Source: Stakelama flava (GTDB lineage Bacteria > Pseudomonadota > Alphaproteobacteria > Sphingomonadales > Sphingomonadaceae). From it: a stretch of DNA of 64,000 bases. Made by a program: the position numbers and the translations under genes. Below the pieces are notes generated by a model that was not told the DNA's origin, did no database searches, and saw only the letters and a program-made list of their open reading frames with translations. Below are positions 1 to 9,428 of the stretch, piece by piece; position 1 is the first letter of the stretch; each line of letters opens with the position of its first letter. The DNA is taken from NCBI RefSeq assembly GCF_019351405.1, contig NZ_JAHWZX010000002.1, positions 62,001 through 126,000 on the forward strand. The letters run 5' to 3'.

Positions 1-584
1 TTTTCCTTCAGGCCCAGCCCAACCCCGGCCAGCGTTCCGCCGGTTCCCACCGCGCAGGTAAAGCCGTCGATCCGACCATCCATCTGATCCCAGATTTCAC
101 TCGCGGTGCCGGCGATGTGCGCGCGGCGATTGGCGACATTGTCGAACTGGTTGGCCCAGATCGCGTTTTCGGTCTCCTCGGCGATTCTGCGGCTGGTGTG
201 CACGAAATGCCCCGGATTCGAATAGGGCGCGGCCGGCACCAGCACCAGCTCGGCGCCCAGCGCGCGAAGCGTGTCCATCTTCTCGCGGCTCTGCGTCTCA
301 GGCATGACGATGATCGTCCTGTACCCCTTGGCATTGGCGACCAGCGCAAGCCCGATGCCGGTATTGCCCGCCGTCCCCTCAACGATCGTGCCGCCAGGCT
401 TAATAAGCCCCTTTTGCTCGGCATCCTCGACAATGAACAGCGCCGCGCGGTCCTTCACCGACGCGCCCGGATTGGCGAATTCGCACTTCGCCCAGATTTC
501 GCCGCCACTCTCCGCGCTCGGCCCGTTCAGGCGCACGAGCGGAGTATTGCCGATCAGGGCGAGGCTGTTGCTGGTCACATGCAT
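1..584 (-). CDS. cysK: Cysteine synthase A-type PLP enzyme (3' end outside window)
   Basis: A PLP-dependent O-acetylserine sulfhydrylase that would make L-cysteine from O-acetylserine and sulfide in the cytoplasm. About 194 residues are visible. They read IGNTPLVRL near residue 11, the Schiff-base lysine in NPGASVKDRAA (about K44), and a phosphate-binding loop EGTAGNTGIGLA, where PTSGNTG is more usual. The frame stays open through the left edge, so the C-terminal third is missing. The start used is the ATG at 584. No Shine-Dalgarno sequence is visible, and an in-frame TTG at 620 could add 12 residues. It could also be a cystathionine beta-synthase-like member of the fold, but the motifs fit CysK well. 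Confidence 0.9.
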   Translation of the reverse strand, partial: MHVTSNSLALIGNTPLVRLNGPSAESGGEIWAKCEFANPGASVKDRAALFIVEDAEQKGLIKPGGTIVEGTAGNTGIGLALVANAKGYRTIIVMPETQSREKMDTLRALGAELVLVPAAPYSNPGHFVHTSRRIAEETENAIWANQFDNVANRRAHIAGTASEIWDQMDGRIDGFTCAVGTGGTLAGVGLGLKE

Positions 585-987
585 GGAGGACAGATAGGGT
601 GCGGCCCCCGCCCGCGGCAAGCAATCGCTTTTGCAGCCACGCGAAGAAAGGCTACGCTCCGACCGGCCTTCCCCCTGCCGACCATGCTGATACCGGCCGC
701 CGATACCGGGCGAAGGGCGCGAAATTGGCCGCCCTTCGAATCCCGTCCCCTGTCATCGATGGCCGAATTGCAGGCGCGCCGAAAGCGGGCGCGATAACCA
801 CGTCGGCCCGTTCCTGCGATGCAATCAGCATCGGTTCGCCCCGCGATCCGCTCAAATCAGCCGGACAACCATCGCGGGAAACGGGATGTTCATGCCCGCG
901 AAAGGTGGAAAATGCCGGATCGCGGCAGCCGAGCGAAACGATGCGATCCCGCAGGCCCGGCAGATCAATTTTTAAAGGAGTCGCGCA
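585..987. other. Intergenic region, no gene recognised
   Basis: This 403-base gap lies between the leftward cysteine synthase gene and the rightward OmpA-family gene. Open frames exist on both strands, but their translations are rich in Arg, Pro and Ser and show no family motif, as expected for antisense or random GC-rich sequence. It should hold the divergent promoters of both neighbours. The only clear signal is an AAGGAG ribosome-binding site just before 988. Confidence 0.6.
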
Positions 988-1890
988 ATGAGTGTCATTT
1001 CCAAACACCCAACAGCTCTCTTGGCGCTTGCCATGCTTGCCGCCCCGGCAGCACCCGGCTTCGCCCAGGAACTGCCGCAGCCCCCCGAAACCGATAGTCC
1101 CATGACCGTATATGGCGAGCATCCTCCCGAAGCGGTCGAGATGACCGAAGGACCCGAGATAGAGGGCATCATTTCCGCGCGTAACGGCGACACAATACAG
1201 GTCACAACCGCCAAGGGCACCAACGCGACCATCGCCATCCAGGACGACACCCAGATCAGGGCCAGGGGCGGTTTTCTGGGTCTTGGCCGCAGCACGGTTG
1301 CCGCTAATGCGCTGCTCAACGGCCTGCCTGTCAGCGTCGAGACGCTGCAATCGGGCAATACCCTGGTGGCGAGCAAGATCGCCCTGAAGAGCAAGGATCT
1401 CAAGACCGCGTCGATGATCCGCAACGGCACGGAACAGCGTTTCGGCGAACAGGGCGCGGCCATCGCCCAGAATACTGCGGATACGAAAGCGCTACGCGGC
1501 CATGTCGGCGATATCGACCAGTATAATGTCAAAAGCACGACGAACGTGAATTTCGATACCGGCAAGGCTACTCTGTCCGCCGAGGCGAAGGACGCCCTGT
1601 GCGCCACCGCCACCAATGCCGAGGCAATGGACAATGCCTTGCTGCTGGTCGTGGGCTATACCGATTCGACGGGCAGTCAGGAATTCAACCAGCGGCTTAG
1701 CGAAAAGCGGGCCGGCAAGGTCGTCAACTATCTTCAGCAGGCCTGCGGTTGGAAACCCTATCGCATGCTGACCCCCACCGGGATGTCCGAAGCGGACCCG
1801 GCAGCGAGCAATGATACCGCCTCTGGCAAGGCGCAGAACCGCCGTGTCGCGGTGAATATCCTGGTGAGCAAGGGCATCGACGAATTGTAA
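988..1890 (+). CDS. OmpA-family outer membrane/periplasmic protein with DUF5666-like N-terminal part
   Basis: A 300-residue exported protein. Residues 1 to about 27 form a signal peptide ending in GFAQ. Residues about 55-140 look like a small beta-rich domain that resembles DUF5666 (EGIISARNGDTIQV). Residues about 175-295 are an OmpA C-terminal peptidoglycan-binding domain, with GYTDSTGSQ, NQRLSEKRA and QNRRVAVNI. The likely role is non-covalent anchoring of the envelope to peptidoglycan. There is no eight-stranded OmpA barrel. The start is well supported: AAGGAG lies 7 bases upstream of the ATG. The gene stands alone and ends at a terminator hairpin facing the beta-oxidation operon. Confidence 0.85.
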   Translation: MSVISKHPTALLALAMLAAPAAPGFAQELPQPPETDSPMTVYGEHPPEAVEMTEGPEIEGIISARNGDTIQVTTAKGTNATIAIQDDTQIRARGGFLGLGRSTVAANALLNGLPVSVETLQSGNTLVASKIALKSKDLKTASMIRNGTEQRFGEQGAAIAQNTADTKALRGHVGDIDQYNVKSTTNVNFDTGKATLSAEAKDALCATATNAEAMDNALLLVVGYTDSTGSQEFNQRLSEKRAGKVVNYLQQACGWKPYRMLTPTGMSEADPAASNDTASGKAQNRRVAVNILVSKGIDEL

Positions 1891-1896
1891 GGTGCG

Positions 1897-1918
1897 CGGG
1901 GTGGGGTTTCCCACCCCG
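1897..1918. terminator. Terminator-like hairpin between convergent genes
   Basis: A perfect 9-bp GC-rich stem with a 4-base loop starts 6 bases after the OmpA-gene stop codon, in a 57-base gap between convergent genes. It has no strong T-tract (only GGTTTCTC follows), so it is either a weak terminator or an mRNA-end-protecting hairpin. Confidence 0.55.
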
Positions 1919-1947
1919 GTTTCTCGGCATGTACGCGGCGCGCTGGC

Positions 1948-3789
1948 TTACGCGCCGGCGAGTTTCCACGCGCCAAGCATCAGGCGGCGATAGAACAAAT
2001 CCTTCGGCCCGTGCCCCGGCGCCATGCGCTCCAGCGCCGCCCGCTCGTCGTCATCGGGAAGCCGGGTCATCCCTGCAAACAATACCCGCGACAGCGCCTT
2101 TTTCGATGATCCGCACTGTTTCAGGTACAGCAGCGCGGTCATCGCCTTTGCCTCCGCGCGGGTAAAGTCGCTGCCGAAGGGAAATTGCGGGAAGAAACCC
2201 TCGGCGCGCGGCCCCGCCAGAATCTCCTCCAGAAAGCCGGGATGATTGCGCCTGACATCCATATCGGTATCGGCGACCTTCCCCGCCGCGCCCGCTTCTT
2301 TCAGCAGGTCGCCCGCGAAGCGTTCGTCCGCGATCGCGGCCATTCGCCGGATGCATGTCGCATCGCTCACGCCTTTCAGGCGCGCGACGCCATATTCGCT
2401 GATGACGATGTCGCGCATATGGCGGGGGATGGTGGTGCGGCCAAGCCGCCAGACGATGTTCGATTGCGCCTCGCCATCATGCGTGCGCGTCGCCTTGATC
2501 ATCAGGATCGCGTTCGCATCGCGCAGCGCCAGCGCCTGTTCGACGAAATCATGCTGGCCGCCCACCCCGCTGATCACCCGGCCATCGTCCAGGGTATCGG
2601 ACTGCGCCGCGCCAAGCAGGTCGACCATCATCGCATTGTTGATCAGCCGCGCATCGACCCGGTCGCGCCGTTTGGCCTCCTCCGCGCCGTACAAGGTGTT
2701 GGTGAACGACACGCCGGTCATGTCGAAATCGCGGCGTGTTTCCTCCGGCATCGCCTTTAGCCGGTCATAGAAATCGCGGCTGCCGACGAAGAACGCGCCG
2801 TGCAGCACATGGCCGCTTGCCGAACGGCGTTTCAGGATACCCGCATCGTACAGGTCCAGAAAGCCGTCGACGAACATCTCGCTCGCGCCGTACAGCCCGG
2901 CCTCGAACGGCTCGACCTCGCGCGGTTCGTCGGTCAGCCGCGCGATAAGATCGCGAAACAGCGCGTTGTGCCTGTGCCTCAGGATCAGCGCATAGGTGAC
3001 GGCATCGCCCAGCGATCCGATGCCGATCTGGATCGTGCCGCCGTCCTTCACCAGGCTGGCCGCGTGCAGCCCCGCGACATATTCGGCAGCAGAAACCGGT
3101 CGGCGCGGCGCCGAAAAGATTGGAAATTCGCAAGCCGGATCGTCAAGGATCGCATCGAAATGCCCGGCATCGATTTCGGCGCTTCCCGGCATGAACGGTA
3201 GATCGCGATTGACCTGCCCGACCATCAGGAACGGCTGCCCGCGCGCGCGAAGTGCCTCCAGTTCGGGCAGGATGTCGAGCGTGACATCGGTGTTGGACGA
3301 AAGGCTGTAGCGCGGTTGCGGCCCGCTTTCGTCCACCGCGATCAGTTGCGCAAGCAGATTGATCGGGCGCGACAGCAACGCATCGGGCGCGGCCGCCGAA
3401 TAATTGACGCTGATATACGCCTGCTGCATCGCCGCATTGCCCATCCACGCACCCGAATTGAAGAAGAATTCGGACACATGGACATTGTTGGGCAGGCCGT
3501 CGCCGCGCAGCGCGCGGGCATAGTCGAGGTCGACATAGCCCGCGAAATGCCGCTCGGCGAACGGCTCCATCAGCCGCGCTTCAAGCTCGGCCGAGGGTTG
3601 TGGGCGTTCCAGCGTCAGTGCGGTAAGGATTTCCAGTTGCAGCGCCGGATCGTGCCGCGCGCGCTGATACAGTGCGTTGGCGATATGTGTCGCCTTGCCG
3701 ATCCCTAAGGGCAGACCGGCCCGGACATCACGCCCGAGCCGTTCCAATATCCATCCCGCCAATATATCGGCGTCGGCGAAGCGCTCCAT
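1948..3789 (-). CDS. Acetyl-CoA hydrolase/transferase family protein
   Basis: A 613-residue protein of the family I CoA-transferase / acetyl-CoA hydrolase fold, longer than the roughly 500-residue succinyl-CoA:acetate transferases. The stretch GLYGASEMFVDGF carries the candidate catalytic Glu, and ISGVGGQHDFV is the glycine-rich CoA-site loop typical of the C-terminal domain. It is the last gene of a leftward operon whose three upstream genes encode acyl-CoA dehydrogenase, thiolase and hydratase/dehydrogenase, so it may move or release CoA from short acyl-CoA products. The chosen ATG overlaps the upstream stop by one base (TGATG) and has GGAGG and GAAGG upstream. A start at 3810 is possible but lacks a ribosome-binding site. 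The substrate cannot be read from the sequence. Confidence 0.8.
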   Translation of the reverse strand: MERFADADILAGWILERLGRDVRAGLPLGIGKATHIANALYQRARHDPALQLEILTALTLERPQPSAELEARLMEPFAERHFAGYVDLDYARALRGDGLPNNVHVSEFFFNSGAWMGNAAMQQAYISVNYSAAAPDALLSRPINLLAQLIAVDESGPQPRYSLSSNTDVTLDILPELEALRARGQPFLMVGQVNRDLPFMPGSAEIDAGHFDAILDDPACEFPIFSAPRRPVSAAEYVAGLHAASLVKDGGTIQIGIGSLGDAVTYALILRHRHNALFRDLIARLTDEPREVEPFEAGLYGASEMFVDGFLDLYDAGILKRRSASGHVLHGAFFVGSRDFYDRLKAMPEETRRDFDMTGVSFTNTLYGAEEAKRRDRVDARLINNAMMVDLLGAAQSDTLDDGRVISGVGGQHDFVEQALALRDANAILMIKATRTHDGEAQSNIVWRLGRTTIPRHMRDIVISEYGVARLKGVSDATCIRRMAAIADERFAGDLLKEAGAAGKVADTDMDVRRNHPGFLEEILAGPRAEGFFPQFPFGSDFTRAEAKAMTALLYLKQCGSSKKALSRVLFAGMTRLPDDDERAALERMAPGHGPKDLFYRRLMLGAWKLAGA

Positions 3790-5864
3790 CAGCCTTCGGC
3801 TTTCCTCCACCAGGCGCTCGGTTCGAACCGCTCGCCATGGCGTTCGGCGAGGCTGCTCAACGTCATACGCACATCGGTATAACCGCGATCGCGCGCATAG
3901 TGCATCGGCCCGCCACGGAACGGCGCAAAGCCAGTGCCAAAGATCATCGCCGCATCGGCGCTGTCGGCATCCTCGACCACGCCCGAATCAAGGCAGCGCG
4001 CGATCGCATCGAGCATCGGCAGCACCATCCGGTCCTGCATGGCTGCGGTCGGCGGCTGCTTCACCTTCGCCTTTTTGGGTTTGCCGTCCGAGTCATAGTC
4101 GTACAGCCCCTTGCCGGTCTTGCGGCCAAGTTCGCCCGCCGCGACCTTGTCGCGCAGCCATTGCGGAATTTCGGGCATCGGCCGGTCGAGGTCGCGTGCC
4201 AGCGATTCGGCAACCGCAAGGCAGATGTCGAGCCCCACCTGATCGGCAAGTTCGGCAGGCCCCATCGGCATGCCGAAATCTTCGGCCGCGGCGTCGATCC
4301 GCTCCTTCTGCTCGCCCTCGTCGATCATCAGCAGCGCTTCGCCCAGATACGGCATCAGCGCACGATTGACGAGGAAGCCCGGCGACGCCTTTACGGGCAG
4401 CGGCTGGCGCGAAATATCGCCGACGAATTTCAGCGCGGTTTCATAGGCCGCATCGCCCGACTTCGCCTGTTTCACCACCTCGACAAGTTCGAGCCGCGAG
4501 ACGGGGTTGAAGAAGTGAATCCCGACGAACCGTTCGGGCTTTTTCAGCCCCCTTGCGAGTTCGTTCAGGTCGAGGCTGGACGTATTGGTGGCAAGCACCG
4601 CGTCCGGCTTCATCTTCGCTTCCAGCCCTTCGTAAATCTTGTGTTTCAGCGCCACCTTTTCGGGTGCCGCTTCCAGCACCAGATCGGCGCTCACCACGCC
4701 GTCGCCCTTCGGATCGGGAATGAAACGATCCTGCGCGGCCAGCAAATCCGGCCCGTCCAGCTTCCGTTTGAAAAGCTTGTTCGCCGATTTCACCGCTTTG
4801 CCCAGCGCCTCGGTAAAGGGATCGGAAATCGTTACCGTCATCCCCTGCAATGCGGCCCAGGCACCGATTTCCGCTCCCATCGTGCCAGCGCCAACGACAT
4901 GGAGATGCTTGACGCCCGACTTGCCCTTGCCATTCGCCTTCAACCGTTCGCGAAGAAAGAATACGCGGATCAGGTTCTGCGTCGTCTGCGTCGGCAGCAG
5001 GTTGGCAAAGCTTTCGCGCTCCGCCTCCAGCATGTCGGAAAGCGATCCGCCATGATCTTCCCACAGGTCGATCAGCGCATAGGGGCTGTCATAATGGTCG
5101 CTCGGCGCCTGTTTCTCGGTCTCGGCACGCATTTGCCGCGCGATCGCGACGCGCGCGGGATACAGGTTCGTCGCACCCGCCATCGCGCCCGGCGTCTTGC
5201 GCTCGACCTTGCCCGACAGCACCGCATCAACCGCGTTCGCCACATCACGTTCGGGTACGACCAGATCGACGATGCCCAGCCGCTTTGCCTTTTTCGCCTT
5301 CTGCGTACGGCCGGTCAGCATCATCTTCATCGCTTCGACCGGCGCGATTCTGTGGGTCAGCCGCGCTGTGCCGCCCAAGCCGGGATGCAAGCCCACCAGC
5401 ACTTCGGGAAAGCCGAAGCTGGCATCGTCGCGCGCGACGATGAAATCACACGCCAGCGCAAGTTCCAACCCGCCGCCCACGCAAATGCCGTGCGCGACGC
5501 ATACCGTCGGCACGTCGAGCGCTGCGACCCGATCGACCACCGCATTTGCCTCATCGACCTTTGCCTTGATCTCGGCATTGCCTTTCAACCCTTTGAACTG
5601 GTTGAGATCGGCACCGGCGGCGAAACCCGATTGCTTGGCCGAACGGAAGATCACCGCTTCCCAATCGCCCGCCTCCACCTCGTCAAGCAGCGCGTCGAGC
5701 TCGCGAAACACCGGCTCGTTGAACGTGTTCACCGCGACGGCGGCGCGATCGAGTACCAGCCACAGTCGCTTGCCGTCCTCATGCTTGATCCAATGAATGC
5801 CGCGCGTGCCGGTGGTGCCGGTCAGCGGCGCGGGGCTCAAAAATTTCTTTGCACTCTTCGTCAT
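3789..5864 (-). CDS. fadJ: Bifunctional enoyl-CoA hydratase / 3-hydroxyacyl-CoA dehydrogenase
   Basis: A 691-residue trifunctional-type alpha subunit that hydrates trans-2-enoyl-CoA and oxidises L-3-hydroxyacyl-CoA with NAD+. The N-terminal crotonase domain (about 1-190) shows the oxyanion-hole segment SGFAAGADL, then GGGLELALACDF and FPEVLVGLHPGLGG. The dehydrogenase part starts near residue 310 with the Rossmann motif VVGAGTMGAEIG and has the catalytic-His segment GIHFFNPVSRLELVEVV, followed by the helical C-terminal domains. The ATG at 5864 overlaps the thiolase stop (TAATG), giving a clear start and translational coupling. FadB and FadJ cannot be separated reliably by eye, so the symbol is a best guess. 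Confidence 0.92.
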   Translation of the reverse strand: MTKSAKKFLSPAPLTGTTGTRGIHWIKHEDGKRLWLVLDRAAVAVNTFNEPVFRELDALLDEVEAGDWEAVIFRSAKQSGFAAGADLNQFKGLKGNAEIKAKVDEANAVVDRVAALDVPTVCVAHGICVGGGLELALACDFIVARDDASFGFPEVLVGLHPGLGGTARLTHRIAPVEAMKMMLTGRTQKAKKAKRLGIVDLVVPERDVANAVDAVLSGKVERKTPGAMAGATNLYPARVAIARQMRAETEKQAPSDHYDSPYALIDLWEDHGGSLSDMLEAERESFANLLPTQTTQNLIRVFFLRERLKANGKGKSGVKHLHVVGAGTMGAEIGAWAALQGMTVTISDPFTEALGKAVKSANKLFKRKLDGPDLLAAQDRFIPDPKGDGVVSADLVLEAAPEKVALKHKIYEGLEAKMKPDAVLATNTSSLDLNELARGLKKPERFVGIHFFNPVSRLELVEVVKQAKSGDAAYETALKFVGDISRQPLPVKASPGFLVNRALMPYLGEALLMIDEGEQKERIDAAAEDFGMPMGPAELADQVGLDICLAVAESLARDLDRPMPEIPQWLRDKVAAGELGRKTGKGLYDYDSDGKPKKAKVKQPPTAAMQDRMVLPMLDAIARCLDSGVVEDADSADAAMIFGTGFAPFRGGPMHYARDRGYTDVRMTLSSLAERHGERFEPSAWWRKAEG

Positions 5865-7126
5865 TACAGCGCCTCCACCAGCATCGCTCCGCCCTGACCA
5901 CCGCCGACGCATTCGGTGGCGATCCCCTTTTTGCCGCCGGTGCGGCGCATGGCGTTGATAAGGTGAAGTACGATCCGCGTACCACTGGTCCCAACAGGAT
6001 GGCCAAGGCTGATCGCCCCGCCGTCAACGTTCAGCCTGTCGCGGGCGATCATACCCGCCTTGCCTTCCAGCCCAAGAACCTCGCGGCAGAAATCGGCATC
6101 GTCCCACGCGGCGAGGCATCCCAGCACCTGCGCGGCGAACGCCTCGTTCAATTCCCAGGTGTCGATATCGGACAGGTTCAGCCCCGCGCGATCCATCAGC
6201 GGCTGCGACGACAATACTGGCCCCAGCCCCATGATCTCAGGCGCAAGCGCGGCCCATTCGCTGTCGACGATCTTGGCGATCGGCTCCAGCCCATGTTCCT
6301 TCACCGCGTCTTCGGACGCGAGGATCATCCAGCACGCGCCATCGGTGATCTGACTCGAATTGCCCGCGGTTACATCGCCATAGCGTTCGAAAACCGGTTT
6401 CAGCTTGGCGAGCGATTCAATGCTGCTGTCGGGACGGACGCCATCGTCATGGTCATACACCGTGCCATCGGGCGCGAACATCAGTTCCACCTCGCCGTCC
6501 AGCCAACCCTCTTCCTGCGCTTTGGCAAGCCGGTGGTGGCTTTCCATCGCATAATTATCCATCTGCCAGCGGCTGATGCCGAAACGATGCGCCACGATTT
6601 CGGCCGTCTGCCCCATCATCAACCCGGAGACCGGATCGGTCAGCCCCTGCTTCAACCCGATTTCGGGGTTGAGATAGGCAGGGCTGAATGCCCGCAGCGC
6701 GGCAAGCTGCTGCCCCGTGGTTTTTGCCGACTGGAACTTGCCAAGCCATCCCGCCGCCTTGTCCGACAGGATCAGCGGCGCGCGGCTCAGCGCCTCGGTC
6801 CCGCCGGCCAGCACCAGGTTCATGTCGCCATGCGCGATGTTGCGGAACGCATCGTCGAGCGACTGCATCCCGGAACCGCAATTGCGATGCACCGTCCATG
6901 CGGGCATTTCGTCGCCGCATCCCATGCGCAGCGCCGCAACGCGCGCGACGTTCATTTCGCCCGCAATCTGGTTCGCGCACCCCAGGATCACCTGGTCGAA
7001 TGCGGTTGCGGCAAATTTCTGACGCATCAGCAGCGGTCGGCCGCATTGCACGGCAAGGTCCGCGGGGCTGAACGGTCCGGGCTTGCCGCGCGCCTTGATG
7101 AACGGCGTGCGGCTGCCGTCGATCAC
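5864..7126 (-). CDS. fadI: Acetyl-CoA acyltransferase (3-ketoacyl-CoA thiolase)
   Basis: A 420-residue thiolase for the last step of beta-oxidation, cleaving 3-ketoacyl-CoA to acetyl-CoA and a shortened acyl-CoA. The nucleophilic cysteine is in VHRNCGSGMQS (C83), NEAFAAQ is present, the catalytic His lies in GHPVGTSGTR, and the second Cys lies in CVGGGQGGA. The start is a GTG whose last two bases are part of the upstream stop (GTGA), typical of coupled genes. It forms the beta subunit partner of the hydratase/dehydrogenase encoded next. FadA and FadI families are close, so the symbol is tentative. Confidence 0.92.
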   Translation of the reverse strand: MIDGSRTPFIKARGKPGPFSPADLAVQCGRPLLMRQKFAATAFDQVILGCANQIAGEMNVARVAALRMGCGDEMPAWTVHRNCGSGMQSLDDAFRNIAHGDMNLVLAGGTEALSRAPLILSDKAAGWLGKFQSAKTTGQQLAALRAFSPAYLNPEIGLKQGLTDPVSGLMMGQTAEIVAHRFGISRWQMDNYAMESHHRLAKAQEEGWLDGEVELMFAPDGTVYDHDDGVRPDSSIESLAKLKPVFERYGDVTAGNSSQITDGACWMILASEDAVKEHGLEPIAKIVDSEWAALAPEIMGLGPVLSSQPLMDRAGLNLSDIDTWELNEAFAAQVLGCLAAWDDADFCREVLGLEGKAGMIARDRLNVDGGAISLGHPVGTSGTRIVLHLINAMRRTGGKKGIATECVGGGQGGAMLVEAL

Positions 7127-9369
7127 ATAGACCGGACGAGCTTCAGATCGGGCTGTTCGGGTGATGGTCCCTGCTCCTTCTTCTTGGCGAGCCCGGTAAG
7201 CTCGCTCGGATCGAAATCATCGGTGGCGACCACGGTTGCCACCGCTTCGCGCGCTTCGGCAACCGCCGCGCGCTCGGCATCGTTCAATGCGCCTTCACCC
7301 TGTTTGCGCAACCGGTCGCGCAGCGGCTGGGTGCGTTCGACCAGTTCCATCGCGCGCTCAAGCTGCGCGACCGGCTGGTCTTCGGGGCCGATATGCACGC
7401 CGCACGCGATCCGGTCACGCTGCGGCCCGGTTTTCAGGATCGCATCGGCACAGGCAAAAATGGTGTCGTCACTGGCTCCGCGCGGGTGACTGCGGAACGG
7501 CAGGCTGACGAGGCGCATAACCTTATCAAGCATTGGCATCGGGAAGTTGACGAAGATTGCGTCGAACCGTTCCTCGATCCGGGCAAAGCCGGTGGCGCAA
7601 TTCCATTCGACCAGCGGCAGGTCCTCTTCCAGACAGCCCTCATCCTCCCAGCGTTTCAGCACCGCGCTCAACAGGTACAGTTCGGACAATATGTCGCCAT
7701 AGCGCGCGGAAATCGATTCCTTGCGCTTCAAGGCACCACCCAGCGAGATCAGCGCGAAGTCCGCCGTCGCGGCTAGCGAGGCGGCATAGCGCGACATCTG
7801 TTTGTAATATCCCTTCAGCGGACCTGCGCCTTTGGGTGCGCTGGCCGATGCACCGCCCGACCATGCGGCGGCAAGCGAGCTGCCGGTGTTTTTGAAGATA
7901 TGCCCGGCATGTTTCCAAACCGTGTCATCGAACCGGGCGAGCGCGGTTTCCCCCTCGCCGCCCAGCGCTTCCATCTCGTCGAGCAGATAGGGATGATCGC
8001 GCGTCGCGCCCTGACCAAAGATAATCAGGCTGCGCGTGACGATATTCGCACCTTCGACCGTGATCCCCACCGGCACCGAGCGATAGACATTGCCGAGATA
8101 ATTCAGCGGCCCGTCGATGATCGCCTTGCCACCATGCACGTCCATTGCATCGTTGACCGCCTCGCGCATCCGATCAGTCGCATGATATTTCATGATCGCC
8201 GAAACGATCGCCGGATGATGCCCCTGATCGATCCCGGCGCAGGTGAAGCGGCGCGCGGCCTCCAACTGATAGGCAAGCCCCGCGATACGGCCCAGCCGCT
8301 CCTTCACGCCCTCGAACTTGCCGACCGGAATCCCGAACTGTTCGCGGATGCGCGCATAGGCACCGGTGGTGCGCGCGGCGAGTACTGCCGCCGCCGTCGA
8401 TTGGGTGGGCAGCGAAATGCCGCGTCCGGCGGCAAGCGCCGCCATCAGCATCTTCCACCCCTGTCCGATCTGTTCCTTGCCGCCGATGATCGCGTCGAGC
8501 GGAACGAACACGTCCTTGCCGTGCACGGGACCGTTCTGGAACGCCTGAAAACACGGCAGATGGCGGCGACCATGCACCACCCCGTCGGTGTCGGTCGGAA
8601 CCAGCGCGACCGTGATGCCCAGCTCTTCCGTACCGCCAAGCAAGTGGTCGGGGTCCGACAGCTTGAATGCCAGCCCCAATACCGTGGCGACGGGAGCAAG
8701 CGTGATATAGCGTTTTGAGAAGGTGATGCGCATTCCAAGCACCTCCTCCCCATCGATCATGCGTTTGCACACAACGCCGTGATCGACCATCGAAGAGGCA
8801 TCCGATCCCGCCTCGTCACTGGTCAGTGCGAAGCATGGAATGTCGCGGCCATCGGCAAGCCGCGGCAACCAGTGGTCGCGCTGTTCCTGCGTTCCGAATT
8901 GCAGCAGTAATTCACCCGGCCCCAGTGAATTGGGCACCATCACCGTTACCGCGCCGGCGACCGAGCGCGTGGCGATCCGCTTGACCACCTCGCTATGCGC
9001 ATAAGCGCCGAATCCCAGCCCGCCATATTGTTTCGGGATGATCATCCCGAAGAATTTTTCACGCTTGAAAAAATCCCAGATTTCGGGCGGCAGGTCCATG
9101 TCCTGTGCCGCAATCCGCCATTCGTTAAGCCGGTCGCACACCTCGGCGACCGGGCCGTCAAGAAAAGTCTGCTCCTCGTCCGACAGCGTGGCGGGCTTCA
9201 TATCCCGCATCGCCTGCCAGTCGGGCGATCCGGAAAATAGCTCCGCATCCCACCAGGTGTCGCCGGCCTCCATCGCCTCGCGTTCCGTAGCGGAAAGCGA
9301 TGGCAACGCCTGTTTCGCCATATGAAATATCGGCTTGGACAGCAGGTTAAGGCGGATTTTGTCGAACAT
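7123..9369 (-). CDS. fadE: Acyl-CoA dehydrogenase, FadE type
   Basis: A 748-residue FAD-dependent acyl-CoA dehydrogenase. It is close to the length of FadE (about 800) and much longer than the 380-residue ordinary family, because of a C-terminal extension of the bacterial FadE type (DUF1974-like). Visible motifs are IIPKQYGGLGFG, FALTSDEAGSD, and ITVEGANIVTRS around the region of the catalytic Glu. It starts the four-gene leftward operon and would catalyse the first step of beta-oxidation. The ATG at 9369 begins MFDKIRLNLL. Only about 60 bases separate it from the divergent polymerase ORF, so the operon promoter probably lies within 9370-9590. Confidence 0.92.
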   Translation of the reverse strand: MFDKIRLNLLSKPIFHMAKQALPSLSATEREAMEAGDTWWDAELFSGSPDWQAMRDMKPATLSDEEQTFLDGPVAEVCDRLNEWRIAAQDMDLPPEIWDFFKREKFFGMIIPKQYGGLGFGAYAHSEVVKRIATRSVAGAVTVMVPNSLGPGELLLQFGTQEQRDHWLPRLADGRDIPCFALTSDEAGSDASSMVDHGVVCKRMIDGEEVLGMRITFSKRYITLAPVATVLGLAFKLSDPDHLLGGTEELGITVALVPTDTDGVVHGRRHLPCFQAFQNGPVHGKDVFVPLDAIIGGKEQIGQGWKMLMAALAAGRGISLPTQSTAAAVLAARTTGAYARIREQFGIPVGKFEGVKERLGRIAGLAYQLEAARRFTCAGIDQGHHPAIVSAIMKYHATDRMREAVNDAMDVHGGKAIIDGPLNYLGNVYRSVPVGITVEGANIVTRSLIIFGQGATRDHPYLLDEMEALGGEGETALARFDDTVWKHAGHIFKNTGSSLAAAWSGGASASAPKGAGPLKGYYKQMSRYAASLAATADFALISLGGALKRKESISARYGDILSELYLLSAVLKRWEDEGCLEEDLPLVEWNCATGFARIEERFDAIFVNFPMPMLDKVMRLVSLPFRSHPRGASDDTIFACADAILKTGPQRDRIACGVHIGPEDQPVAQLERAMELVERTQPLRDRLRKQGEGALNDAERAAVAEAREAVATVVATDDFDPSELTGLAKKKEQGPSPEQPDLKLVRSM

Positions 9370-9428
9370 GATAATCGTCCCTGGCTGAAGCGAAAACGCC
9401 GGTTTTTCGCCCCTGTTCCTTCATCAAA

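Noticed and set aside
599..991. Possible 130-codon gene before the OmpA-family gene
   Set aside because: Low-complexity Arg/Pro/Ser composition, no ribosome-binding site, and it runs into the real ribosome-binding site of the next gene.
3672..5897. Long plus-strand open frame (over 700 codons) antisense to the hydratase/dehydrogenase gene
   Set aside because: The translation is rich in Arg, His and Gln with no domain. It is the mirror of a strongly supported gene in GC-rich DNA.
5849..7489. Plus-strand open frame of about 546 codons over the thiolase gene
   Set aside because: The opposite strand encodes a thiolase with all catalytic motifs. The plus-strand frame has no recognisable sequence.
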